From Dipteris shenzhenensis (taxonomy: Eukaryota > Polypodiophyta > Polypodiopsida > Gleicheniales): a DNA stretch of 64,000 nt. The notes beneath the pieces were generated by a model. It was not told the DNA's origin, made no database searches, and saw nothing but the letters and a program-made list of their open reading frames with translations. Position 1 is the first letter of the stretch. Every line of letters begins with the position of its first letter. The position numbers and the translations under genes were made by a program. The DNA is taken from assembly GCA_047967505.1 (NCBI GenBank), contig CM106539.1; one strand, 5' to 3'. This document shows, one piece after another, positions 11,004-21,777 of this stretch.

Positions 11004-11582
11004 CCCCCCCTCAATGTCCACCCGCAAGTGAACTTACTTTTTCGGTCCAATGCCAAGTCAATGAAGATGCCTCTCCAGCAAGTCTCTTCCAAGAGCTTTC
11101 GTGAAGATGTCCGCAGCATTCTCTGTAGTCGGGCAGTATATACCAACTCGACCTCTCCATCCATGATGAGCTCACATACAAAGTGATATTGAATCTCAAT
11201 GTGTTTTGTGTGAGCGTGGAACATAGGGTTCTTTGCAATCACCATGCAACTCTGATTGTCACATGATAACTACGTAGGCTTGTTTTGCACTGCACCCATG
11301 TCCCCTAAAATCCTCCTCAACCACATTGCCTCGCAAGAAGCAAAGCATACTGATTTGTACTCGGCCTCGGTAGAAGAAAGAGCAACTGTGGTTTTCTTCT
11401 TGCTGACACATGACACAACTCTAGATCCAAGTGAGAAGCAATATCATGTGACTGATCTCCTACTGTCCACGTCTCCTACCCAATCCGAGTCACAGAATCC
11501 GATCAAGATGTTGCCCTTGGTATAGGTGATGCCATAATCAAGTGTGCCTTTGATGTATTTTAGCACCTGCATCCCTTCCCTC
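11004..11582 (-). pseudogene. Copia RNase H end plus polypurine tract
   Basis: Reading the minus strand from 11582, one finds [38 protein letters not shown] and HTKHIEIQ, the ordered motifs of a Ty1/copia RNase H, then a frameshift and IFTKALGRDLLERH-like text seen more cleanly in the related copy at 48059-48417. In-frame TGA and TAG codons and the frameshift show it is dead. The tract GAGGGGGGG (plus 11004-11012) abuts the LTR and fits a polypurine primer. The upstream polymerase is missing; the match ends at about 11582. Confidence 0.75.
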
Positions 11583-11589
11583 CAATGGT

Positions 11590-12146
11590 TTTCCTGGGGC
11601 TTATTGGAAAACCTACTTAGTACGCTAGGTGCAAAACTTGTGGGGGTTAAAGGTCACTGTGCCTTTACCCCGGTTATGTACAATACTCAAACACATATAT
11701 AAATGAATGAAAAAGAAGATTAGGGTGGTTCTGCACCCACCAAAACTTGTGTGGCTCTCTGTTTCTCTCTCTCTCCTTCTTCCGTTCTTGCTTCCGTTGA
11801 GAGCACTCTCAACTGGTATCAGAGCCCGGGTGATCTAGCTGAGCGTTCATGAATGCTTAAAGCTCAGCAGCTCTGTGGGAGGAAGGAGAAGCTCTGTGGG
11901 AAGCTTTATGGGCGACTTTACTTGCATCCGAGTGTGCAGAGACCTTGGAGGAACGTTTGGAAAAGTCACTTTGGCTTTGCGAAGTGGTTTTGAGAGCCTG
12001 TTAAGAGTTTTCAAAGAAAAAGTCGTTTTTTGAGCTTTTCTCTGTTCCGTTTGATGACAGAGACTTCGTATTGACTTGTAGAGGTAACTAGCGCTCGCTT
12101 TTGGTGTCCACTTCAATTTAGGAGCTTGGAAACTTTATGAAAAAGT
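11590..12146 (+). mobile_element. Unrelated copia 5' LTR end, primer site and leader
   Basis: TGGTATCAGAGC at 11814-11825 is the classic copia primer-binding site for initiator Met tRNA. It follows a pyrimidine-rich LTR-like 3' end with ...CTCTCA at 11811. The LTR start is not resolved and lies somewhere after 11582. The 320-bp leader after the site shows no gag. At 12147 the sequence switches abruptly to the integrase of a different family, whose own LTR at 14767 does not match this one. Confidence 0.6.
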
Positions 12147-14757
12147 TTGGGTGTATTTTATGAAAAAGAAAAGTGAAGTGTTTGGGCATTTCAAAGCTTT
12201 TAAAGATATGGTTGAAAAAGAAACAAGCCTACAAATAAAATGCCTAAGGTCAGATGGAGGGGGAGAGTACCTCTCAAATGAGTTTGCAAGGTTCTTGCAG
12301 GAGCATGGCATAAAGCAACAATATTCATGCAATCATACCCCACAGCAAAATGAACTTGCAGAAAGGAAAAACAGGCATATTGGAGAGGTGGAGAGGTATC
12401 TCGAGCCATGCTAAATGAAAAAGACCTACCATATTATTATTGGGCCGAAGTAGTTGCTACAACAGTTTTCATAATGAACAGGACTCCCACTACAGCAATA
12501 CATGGCATGATGCTAGAGGAGATGTATACTGGTAGGAAACCAGATATTTCTCATTTGAAAATTTTTGGTTGCATTGCCTATGTTCATGTGCCAGATGAGT
12601 TGAGGTCCAAGTTGGATCCAACAACTAAGAAGTGCATCTTTATTGGTTATTCTCTGTAGCATAAAGGGTATAGATGCTATAACCCTTCTACTCATAAGTT
12701 TACAGTGATCAGAGATGTTGTTTTTGATGAGATGATCAGCTGGTATAAACCAGTAAATGTGATTGATGATGTAGATGCACAAAATGGTAATGCTGCACAG
12801 AATTCATAGCAGCAAGCACAAAATATTAGTGGACCTATAGTGTCCTCTAGCAGTGGTTCACATACTTCGCCATGGATAGGCAGATTGAGATCAGGAGAAT
12901 CTCCTCAAAGCAATGCAGATAGTGATATGCAAGTATCACGAAAAGGAAAAGAGAAGGTAGATCAGCCCATGTTTGATGTGAATGCAGGTCACTCTTATGT
13001 GGATGGTGAATCCAGTGGCTCAGAACAGAGCATTGATGATGAGTTGGGTATTCCTTCTGTGGTTACACCTGGAGTAAGGAAGACCAGGGATATTTTGAGA
13101 GCACCTAGAAGTGAGCCTATTTTGCGCAGGTCTACCAGAGCTAGGTATTCTGTGGATAGGGTTAAATATGATGGATTTACAGCCATTCACTATGCGTATA
13201 TGTTCAAAGTGATACAAGAACCAGAACCCACTTCTTTTGAGCAAGCCATGGGAAAAGAAAAATGGGAGAAAGCCATGGATGAAGAAATGGATGCCTTGGA
13301 AGTAAATGCTACATGGGAATTGGTGCCTTTGCCTAAAGACAAGAATGCAATTTGCTGTAAGTGGGTTTATAAGGTGAAGCACAATGCAAATGGTTCTGTG
13401 AACACACACAAGGCAAGATTAGTTGTCAAGGGGTATGCACAGACATATGGCATTGATTATGAAGAAACATTCAGTCCGGTTGCAAGGATGGCAACCGTAA
13501 GAGCATTCATTGCTATGGCTGCATCAAAGGGATGGTCTTTACATCAGATGGATGTAAAGAATGCCTTCTTGCATGGTGATTTGCAAGAAGAGGTCTTTAT
13601 GGAGCAGCCACCAGGTTATGTTCATGCTGTTCATCCTGAGTTTGTTTGCAGGTTGAAGAAAGCCTTGTATGGCTTGAAACAAGCACCTAGAGCATGGTCT
13701 GACAAGATAGGATAGTATCTTGTCACTATTGGCTTTCAGATTTTCAAGGCAGATTTCTCACTTTATGTGAGAAACACAAAGAAAGGTATTATGTTGCTTG
13801 TCATTTATGTTGATGATTTGATCATCACAGGTGATAGTGATGAAGATATCCTTCATGTGAAAATGCTATGAAGCAGAAGTTTGAGATGAAGGATTTGCGA
13901 GAGCTACGTTATTTCTTCAGCATTGAGGTGATTAGATCACCAAGTGGGATACGGCTCTTACAGAGGCAGTATGGATTGGACATGCTGTCCAAATATGGGA
14001 TGATAGGCTGTAAGCCTATTTCAATTCCTTTGGAGCAGAATGTGAAGCTGAGCGCAGATGCAAGTGAGCTTCTAGAAGACCCTACTATGTACAGACGCAT
14101 AGTAGGAAGTTTGATTTATATGACTATTACCAAGCCAGATTTGAGCTAGGCTGTTGGATTGGTAAGTCAGTTTATGCAGGTTCCAAGGAAACCGTATTTG
14201 GATGCGGCTAGACGCATACTCAAGTATGTGCACATTGCAGTATGGACTATTTTATGAAACTGGGGTTCAGATACAGTTGCATGGATACATTGATGCTGAT
14301 TGGGCTGGTAGTATTTCTGATAGACGATCTACCAATGGATATGTGTTCTCTTTTGGGAGTGCTGCAGTCACTTGGAGTATCAATAAATAGCCTATAGGTG
14401 CCTTGTCGAGCATAGAGGCTGAGTATAGGGGTGTAGCAATGGCTGCATCTGAGGTAGCTTGGTTGCATAAGCTACTTTATGATATGCATCAGTCTACAGA
14501 TGGGCCAGTTGTCATTTATTATGACAACATGAGCAGTATACAGTTGGCAAATAACCCAGTCTATCATGCTAGAACAAAGCACATTGAGGTGCATTATCAC
14601 TGTGTGGGAGAAGGTTTTACGAGGTCTTATTGATCTAGTTTATGTTAGCACAGAGGATCAGGTAGCTGACATATTCACGAAGGCATTGGGCATAGAGAAG
14701 TTGCACAAGTTCAGAGTTCAGAGACCTGCTTGGTGTGCAGGAATTGGGATTGAGCTC
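12147..14757 (+). pseudogene. Copia polyprotein remnant A (integrase-RT-RNase H)
   Basis: This is a close relative of the polyprotein at 34233-36777. It starts inside the integrase core (CLRSDGGGEYLS), runs through the integrase C-terminus, the reverse transcriptase (KNAFLHGDL, then the catalytic YVDD near 13808) and RNase H ([22 protein letters not shown]). The reading frame is broken by TAG at 12657, 12807, 13713, 14147 and 14388, by a small deletion near 13868 and by another near 14228. It lacks gag and protease. It retains about 90 bp of integrase that the longer element lost, so it is the better template for that region. It cannot transpose by itself. Confidence 0.85.
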
Positions 14758-14766
14758 GAGGGGGAG

Positions 14767-15118
14767 TGTTGAGATATCGAGCTCCACTCATGATATGCGA
14801 GGGTGACCATTATGCATTTATGTCATCGACTTGTTAGCTGTAGATGCGGTTGGTACACCACCCATGAATAATAGCTGGATGACAGCTATCCTTATGTACT
14901 CTAGTTCGTGGCTCAGTTAGTATGCCAGCTTAGTTAGATGAGTTTGGTTTGAGACCCACATATAGGGTTCTTCTATTTCTTTGTACTAGAGTTCTTTTGG
15001 CTTTCACAACTAAGAAGAGAAAAACTGTTTTCAGCCTCCACCTTTGTGTGTATTCCCCCATTGTGTATGTGTGAAAGCCACAAGTGAGACTCCTTCCTTC
15101 TCTCCCACTATCTTCACA
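14767..15118 (+). mobile_element. 3' LTR of copia element A
   Basis: A 352-bp LTR from TGTTGAGATATCGAGCTCC to ATCTTCACA, directly after a GAGGGGGAG polypurine tract (14758-14766). It matches the 353-bp LTRs at 31633 and 36792 along its length with more differences than those two have from each other. No matching 5' LTR or target duplication is found. Confidence 0.9.
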
Positions 15119-15649
15119 GATTGTGGCCCCTCCCACCTCCAACATGTGACATGTGCCACATCTTTCGCCTACCTCAAACTCCATGGAATTTCTTACCAAG
15201 TCAAATAGCTTTCCTAATGGAAGTCCACCATAACCTCAACATCCGTATATCTCAATCACTAAGTGTTGTTGCTTCTTAGCTTCATGCTTTTCCCATAATT
15301 CACATTGATTTGAGGTATTGATGTTCAAGACACCTCATATTGAGCTCTATTTTGCTCCTTTATGGCTTTATGTTTTTTTCATAATTTACATTCAGACTTC
15401 CAGTATTCGAGTGCATGGCAGTAATAGTAGCAGATGATTTGCACTAGCAGTACATTTGATACATCATCACGTCACTGTTTAGGTCACAAAGGTTAGCATC
15501 CCTGATTAGATTGCATTGCTAGAGACAATGTTGGTGCAACTGCTATGGTGGCAACCATGGTGCCCCAATAGATTGTTGTGGCACATGTCTAGCATTGTAG
15601 CAGTAAGCTTTTGACATATGTGTCAATGATTGGTAGATTTCACACCATA

Positions 15650-16180
15650 GTGCATTGAGGCCACATTCTTTGGCAAGTGTCCATAATGCCTACATCGATT
15701 GCACCAAACATTGGATTGGAGATGAGTAGCACCATTACCATATTTGAAAATGCGGGTAGACTCCTCTAGTGTTAACTTCTCCATCTCCTTGCCCAACATT
15801 TTGCTCGTAGCACTTTATGGCTTCATCCTCCAAAGTACTTTCTTCCAAATGGGAGGAGCATGACTTGTCACTAGAGTTGTCCTATTTGGACTTTGACCAT
15901 CGTGGATTATTTTCTTTGTGTACCAAGATTTGTTTAGCCTGGATCACCGAATCGATTAATTTAGCCAATGTGATGTTTGCGACATTTGTTGAAGCTACAT
16001 TAGATTTTAGATATTTTGATAACCCAACTTCTTTTGGTCCATGTGGTGAAGTAAGAATTCAAAACATGTGCATGATTGGTTTGTGGTAGCCGTCAGAGGA
16101 GATGTTGAAACTTAGATTCATATTCATCCATTGACAAATCCATTTGGTACATGCAGCCTAAATTTTCCAAGACATGGATG
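15650..16180 (-). pseudogene. Decayed retroelement gag with damaged zinc knuckle
   Basis: On the minus strand, near 15710-15670, one frame reads WCNRCRHYGHLPKN, a retroviral-type CCHC knuckle whose last Cys is replaced. Upstream, in pieces of two frames, come DEYESKFQHL and VASTNVANITLAKLIDSVIQ, plausible for the end of a capsid domain. Stops interrupt all frames. No protease or polymerase is seen. The family is unclear, most like Ty3-type. Confidence 0.35.
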
Positions 16181-17481
16181 GTCTGTTTTTCTTGATGAAA
16201 GCGTGCAAAGGAATGCATCGTGTTATGCTGCTAGCCTACAAAATGGCTACCCAAATTGATAATACTTTGTGAAAGGTGGGAAGAAACATCTCTTTCTCTA
16301 GGGCTTGATCAGCTTTTTTGGGCTACCAGACCATTGACTTGCCAACCACTCTCAAACAACAAGACATACACATTAGTGTTATTGGTGGACTTACTAGAAA
16401 ATTTGGAGCTCACTCTTGTTGCTATGCATGGCTAGAAGTCATTATAGGAAAAAATGGAATAGACGTTGGAAGACTAACATAGAGCGACACATTGTATGAA
16501 GACGAGCGAGAATGCTCAATTGGAAAGAAACAAATAGTTGTAGAAATCAAGCATCAAATATATTATAAAATATCTTTCTATTACAATAGCTTGTGGATGC
16601 TTAGTCACAATAGTTCCACTCAATAGTTCATTCAAACTCAATCTTCCTATATCTTGAGACTAGGCTTAGAAGCTCTATGAGCCCTTTTACTGTCTAGACT
16701 CACTACCACACAATAATCAATATCTAAAGTCTCACATCAACTTGTTATTTATGTCTCCCTACTATAATTGAATCCTTTATCTAAATAAGAATTTCAGAAT
16801 TCCTAAGGTGAGTCCACTACCTTCTAGACTAACCTAGCTAATTTGGTGGACCGAGTTTGGCCATTGATTGGCCTTGTTGGAATATTCTTGCCTCACCTTG
16901 AATCTTTGGAGTTCGTCAGCACTGCCTGTGTCTTTGTTGCTTCCTCATCACTTACCACCTCAACTCGGTAGTCCAAGTTATGCATTCTAGATCACCTAGC
17001 TTGAGTAGCTTGTTAACTGAGGGTTAAAACTCACCTCAACTATCCTTCGAGTTGTGTCCTCATGGCTCATCTTAATCAGCTCTTTCTAGTCAGTGTTTGA
17101 ATCAGTGTTTGAAGGACAGAGTTCCTACAATAGTGCTCTCCAACCAAATGAGTGTCATTGTCATTTTCTTACAAATCCTCGACATTCTCTATGTGGCTGA
17201 GATGTGGCTCAAGTGAGGGAGATCCTTTTCTCTGAGTAGGGATAGGGACTATAGTGCATCACAGTGGAGGTCACCTCTAGCACATCAGTTCTACTATGGA
17301 TGCTAGGATGGCTTACCCTTTAGCTTGCTGCTACTAAGGTGGTGGATCCCTTGGAGGTGATTGTCAAGGTGGATTAGGCCATGGTAAAATGCGAGAGATC
17401 TACCAGTCTATTTTTATCTGGTATCTTGGATACACCAAAGGCCATGGATAGGTCCCTATGATATTACTGATTTTAAGACTA
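16181..17481. other. No supported gene
   Basis: Mostly unique sequence without coding potential. It may include decayed LTR or internal retroelement sequence between the flanking gag remnants, but I see no boundary motif, domain or repeat that I can support. Confidence 0.5.
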
Positions 17482-18205
17482 TCAGGGCATGCCCCATGCA
17501 TCAATCCAAATTTTGATAACTTGTTCATCGATGTTAAGGTGCATCGAATTTGGTTGTGTTGTATTGGTTGTTGTAGCTTTTCTTTTCTCCTTCATGGCAT
17601 ATGCTAGCTCACCTACATTCTTTAGCATAATCTCTCTCTTCTCCACGGTAAGCAGTAAAGCCACCACATCAATAGAGTCTAAATCTTCATCAAGTTGTAT
17701 GATCCTAGCTATTTTTTCATATTTGGGAACCATGCTAGCGAATACAATCACCTTCTTATCTTCATTTTCTATCCTCAAACCAAGCTTATGCATTTGCCTA
17801 AGTATAGATTGAGATACGTACCTAGAGATTGAAACTCATCCATCTATAGACTAAAAAGCTCTTGTTTTAATGAGTCCTTGGAGTGCTTCATCTTGTTTCC
17901 AAAGAGTGCTTCAAGAATGATCTAGTTCTCACCAACTGATCTCTCATCATCAAGGTGGTGAAAATAAACCGCCCCCAGTGCTCGTCCTAGTATGCTGATT
18001 GCTTTGTCATTCTTCTTATCCCAAGCATCCATCTTCTCTGCACCCTCTTTCAGTCTCCCTTTAGTTTTGGAGACGAGTTCCCATAACCCTTTCTCCATTA
18101 GTTATAGCTTCATCGCCAATAGCTACATGAGGAATAGAAGTTCTTTCCATCAAATCTCAAGACAGTGCCCTTTTCACCTGACTTCAATGTGTTCCTTGAA
18201 TCCAT
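17482..18205 (-). pseudogene. Copia gag remnant
   Basis: From ATG at 18205 the minus strand gives LRFDGKNF, then in another frame WDKKNDKAISILGRAL and GNKMKHSKDSLKQELFSL, then the open block 17793-17482 (IENEDKKVIVFASMVPKYEK and LLLTVEKREIM). This is the order of the UBN2/gag domain of Ty1/copia elements: a W...KDxxA helix, a LKxxL helix, a D-x-x-L-P-x-x-Y turn and a final L...E-x-R helix. Several stops and frame changes break it. About 245 bases upstream (18451-18465) lies TTGGTGTCAGAGCTA, a primer-site-like sequence, so the 5' LTR should lie beyond 18466. Confidence 0.6.
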
Positions 18206-18450
18206 GATTAGATGATGAGACCAGCACTTCCACAATTAGAGTCGAAGTGCAAGAATCGCCAACACATGTCGGCTAGGACATCCAAATCCCTTTGCCATCA
18301 CTTTTGAATCTTGCTCCTAATCCTCTTAGACTACCAAGCTATGAACTACCCATCGATGTAGAGGCTTTCCAAACAATGTTGCTTCTCATGAACCTCGACT
18401 CTCAAAGGTCCACATGCACACAAATCAATGCTCACAAGCCTCCTGGAACC

Positions 18451-18465
18451 TAGCTCTGACACCAA
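18451..18465 (-). other. Primer-binding-site-like sequence
   Basis: Minus-strand TTGGTGTCAGAGCTA differs little from the copia Met-tRNA primer site TGGTATCAGAGC. It is placed correctly upstream of the gag remnant. The presumed LTR on its far side (18466 to perhaps 18790) has no partner here to define its ends. Confidence 0.5.
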
Positions 18466-19535
18466 CTGTTGGTTGTAGATTGCATGCAATAGAGCCCAAG
18501 ACAAGATTTTGAGAAAACTATTAAACTACATAATTCCCATGATTACTTAGAGATATCACAGTTCAAAAACACAAAGCAAGGAGACTCAGAAAATCAACAT
18601 ATATTAGAACCTTCATAGGGACAACTCCTTCATAATACCTCAGACCATATGCCTCAACCTTGCCTTGGTGGATCTACTCATCATATATGTAACCCTATCA
18701 CGTGAGTTCAACAGATGGGTCTTTATTAATTCCACTACTTAAAGATTTATATACACATAAGGAAGTAAATTAAGGCCTAAATGTTAAAATATAAAAGGCT
18801 AGTGTAAATTACAAAAGTTTCAAAAGCTTGAGAGAAGATTCCAGCATGCAACATGGACATTTGCAAACTCTTTTGGAAGAGTAGTTATGTCTTGTGAAAT
18901 AAAATATGCCCAAAACATTAAAGAAGGGTAGAAATACCTACCTTAGATTGTTGTGTTGATATGTAATGTTTACATTGTGTCAAATCAGTGGAATTTTCTT
19001 CTTGCATTAGGTTTGCTAGCTATGGATTATTGGTTTTTAAAACTATGCCCTTTTTAAATCTATGGGGAAATCAAAGAATTTATGCTCGCATTCCTTCCTA
19101 GTTTGGAAGAATTTTAAGTCAAAAATTTCTTGTTGAAGTGTTAATGTGTCATCATGATGACTAGATAGATACTTATGTTGAGACTAATTAGTAGGTGTTT
19201 TAGCAAAGTTGTTTGCATAGAAGGGTTCTAATGGTTATATGGTCCTATGCGTTATTGCTTTTAATGATCTTCTTATATATGGATCTAATACGATTGGCAT
19301 GTATTACCAATTAATTTTTTGGTTTATTTATATATTTTTATATTAGAAAAGATTATAGTATATTTGTTTGTTTGAATTTGAAAGTACTTATTAGAGTTAT
19401 CAAAATAAAGCATTTTCGGCTCCTTAGCTTAGTTATAAATGTCATGACATTCAATAAATTAGGTAAAAGTAAGGGACATTTGACCTTTCTAATTGTTCTT
19501 ATATATTTACTTATAGATCTTTCTCTCTCGCGTAA
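18466..19535. other. No supported gene; possible decayed LTR at left end
   Basis: A/T-rich, no ORF of interest. The left 300 bases could be the LTR of the minus-strand gag remnant because they follow its primer site, but a second copy is absent. The rest shows nothing recognisable. Confidence 0.4.
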
Positions 19536-20790
19536 AGTTTTTGCCTTGAGGCCATAACTTCTCATGGAAAAGTTTGTGGAAGAGTTTTTTACCTTGAGGC
19601 TAAATCTTTTGATGTTTTGGCCTTGAGGCCACAACCTATGATGGTAAATATTTGGCCTTCAAGCCAAAACTTCTGATGGCCAAAACTTTTGAGGGCAAGG
19701 GCAAAATACAAGCGTTGGATGTTTGGCCACAAGGTATGGAAATGTTTTGGCCTTGAGGCCAAAGCTTCTTATGCCCAAAAGATATATAAAAGTTTGTGAA
19801 AGAGTTTTGACCTTGAGGCTAAAACTTCTGATGGAAAATGCAACCATGGAATTTTGGCCTTGTGGCCAAAACTTTTGATGGCCCAAACTTCTTAGGGAAA
19901 TAGAGTTTTGGCCTTATGGTTAAGACTTTTGAGGGCAAGGGCAAGATACAAGCATTGGATGTTTGGCCACAAAGTTTTGGTCAGAGAGTTTTGGCCTTGT
20001 GGTCAAAACTTTTGAGGGTAAGGGCAAGATACAAGCATTGGATGTTTGGACACAAGGTATGAAAAAGTTTCAGCCTTATTATGGCCAAAAGGTATATAAA
20101 AGTTTGTGAAAGAGTTTTAACCTTGAGGCTAAAACTTTTGATGCAAAATGCAAGCATAGAGTTTTGGCCTTGAGACCAAAACTTCTGATGGCCAAAACTT
20201 TTGCGGGCAAGGGCAAGATACAAGCATTGCATGCTTGGCCACAACGTATGGAAAAGTTTTGGCCTTGAGGCCAGAATTTCTTATGGCCAAAAGGTATAGA
20301 AAATTTTGAGGAAAAAGTTTTGACCTTGAGGCTAATATTTCTAATGGAAAATGCAAGCATAGAGTTTTGGCCTTGAGGGCAAAACTTTTGATGGCCAAAA
20401 CTTCTCGGGGAAACATCCAAGCATAGAGTTTTGGCCTTGCGTTCAAAACTTTTGAGGGAAAGGGCAAGATACAAGCATTAGATGTTTGGCCACAAGGTAT
20501 GGAAAAGTTTTGGCCTTGAGGCTAGAATTTCTTATGGCCAAAAGGTATAGAAAAGTTTGTCTAAGAGTTTTGACCACAAATAAGAGTTTTGGCCTTGTGG
20601 TCAAAACTTTTGAGGGCAAGGGCAAGATACAAGCATTGGATATCTGGCCAGAAGGTTTTGGCCAAAGAGTTTTGGTCTTGTGGTCAAAACTTCTGAGGGT
20701 AAGGGCAAGATACAAGGATTGGATGTTTAGACACAAGGTATGGAAAAGTTTCAGCCTTGAGGTGAGGACTTCTGATGGCCAAAAGGTATA
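19536..20790. repeat. Hairpin-motif array 1 (TTTTGGCC..GGCCAAAA)
   Basis: About nineteen degenerate occurrences of the short inverted repeat TTTTGGCCTTGAGGCCAAAA (9-bp arms, 2-base loop) lie in one orientation, spaced 40-100 bp apart. Between them recur GAGGGCAAGGGCAAGATAC, AAGCATTGGATGTTTGGCC and a GGTATGGAAAAG block, so larger units of about 170-260 bp are also repeated in varied order. Variants replace the loop (CTTGTGG) or one arm. The apparent minus-strand ORFs here, full of repeated Phe-Gly-Leu-Lys-Ala-Lys-Thr, are translations of the repeat and not genes. Confidence 0.9.
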
Positions 20791-21112
20791 ACAGAGATGG
20801 TTCGGGCGGTGGTGTAGATTCTGTGACAAAGAGGTGTCCTGACAATGGGTGGGCCTTGTAGGTGTGCAAGTCCACTCTCATGGAACTTTGCTCGTGGTGC
20901 CACAAGTATATGTTATCATTAGGCCAGTCGTGTCCTAGCGTGCGAAAGTTTGCCATTCATAATAAAGATTGGTAATGAGTCAAAGAAGGGGATGTATGTC
21001 GATAAACTTTCTTGGTCATTGACATTGAACAATTTGTGAATGTATTCTTGAATCTTGGTGCATTGAGAAAGTCCCCAAAGATTAGAGGGAGAGAATGACA
21101 GAGCTGAGAGAG

Positions 21113-21228
21113 GAGGGGAGGTAGGATTATGAGAGAAAGAGAGAGAGAGACAGAGAGAGAGAGAGGGGGGGGGGGGAGGGAGGGACGGAGGGAGGGAGGG
21201 AAGGAGGGAGGGAGGGGGGGGGAGCGCT
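21113..21228. repeat. Purine low-complexity tract (GA, G, GGGA)
   Basis: AGAGAGAGAC-type repeats grade into a G run and GGGA/GGAG repeats. The tract abuts the truncated end of the J-domain pseudogene at about 21228. Exact lengths are unreliable. The minus-strand ORF over it is Pro/Ser/Leu low complexity. Confidence 0.9.
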
Positions 21229-21777
21229 CCGGGTCCGACAAGATCTCATAAGCACTCGAAGAAACTTACGAACCGAAACTCCCTTGTCAGCTGCGCACAG
21301 ACGTCAGGATGGGAGCGCCTAGCCATCATTCTGTAAGCGCTTTTGATCTCAGCTGGGCTTACGACATTGTGCGGCAGATCTATACAGAATACAGCGATGC
21401 AGCGTCGGAGGTGGGAGATGAGGTGTCGAGGAGAGTGGCACAAGTAACAGCGAGTCTTGGCGGGCGGCGGGGAGGATGAAGGAGGTGTACTGGGCGAGGC
21501 GCAGAGGATGCGATAGGAGTCTAGAAGGGCGAATACGATACGATTGTCGAGCTGGTAATTCAGAAAAGTGAAGAAGGGTAGAGGACGAGTGAGGCTGAGA
21601 GGAAAGGGGAAGGGAGGAGAGGCAAGGCATGACTGAAGGGGAGGAAGCAACGAATTGTGGGGAATCAAGGAAGGAGGTGGTAAAGGAAGAAGTAGATAAA
21701 GAAGGAGATAGAGAATATCGAGACCTCAAAGGAACAAGAAAGGAAGAAAGAAGGAGATAGAGAATATCAAGGCCCAA
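21229..21777 (-). pseudogene. J-domain (DnaJ) protein pseudogene, plastid-type
   Basis: The minus strand has SPAEIKSAYRMMARRSHPDV, the helix II and catalytic HPD loop that stimulate Hsp70 ATPase. In neighbouring frames lie SLYSV upstream, expected at helix I, and SSAYEILSDPER downstream, expected at helix III/IV. A complete J-domain is thus present but split by two single-base shifts near 21376 and 21259. Upstream are Ser/Leu/Pro/Arg-rich segments from candidate starts at 21668 and 21777, resembling plastid transit peptides as in short chloroplast DnaJ11-like proteins. The 3' end is lost in a G-rich tract just after DPER. Assembly error is an alternative for the shifts but not for the truncation. 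Confidence 0.7.

Noticed and set aside
19659-20829. Overlapping minus-strand ORFs with repeated Lys/Phe/Leu peptides
   Set aside because: They are direct translations of hairpin array 1 and change frame with each indel.
20957-21241. 94-codon minus-strand Pro/Ser/Leu ORF
   Set aside because: It reads across the GA/G tract; only the adjacent J-domain remnant is supported.
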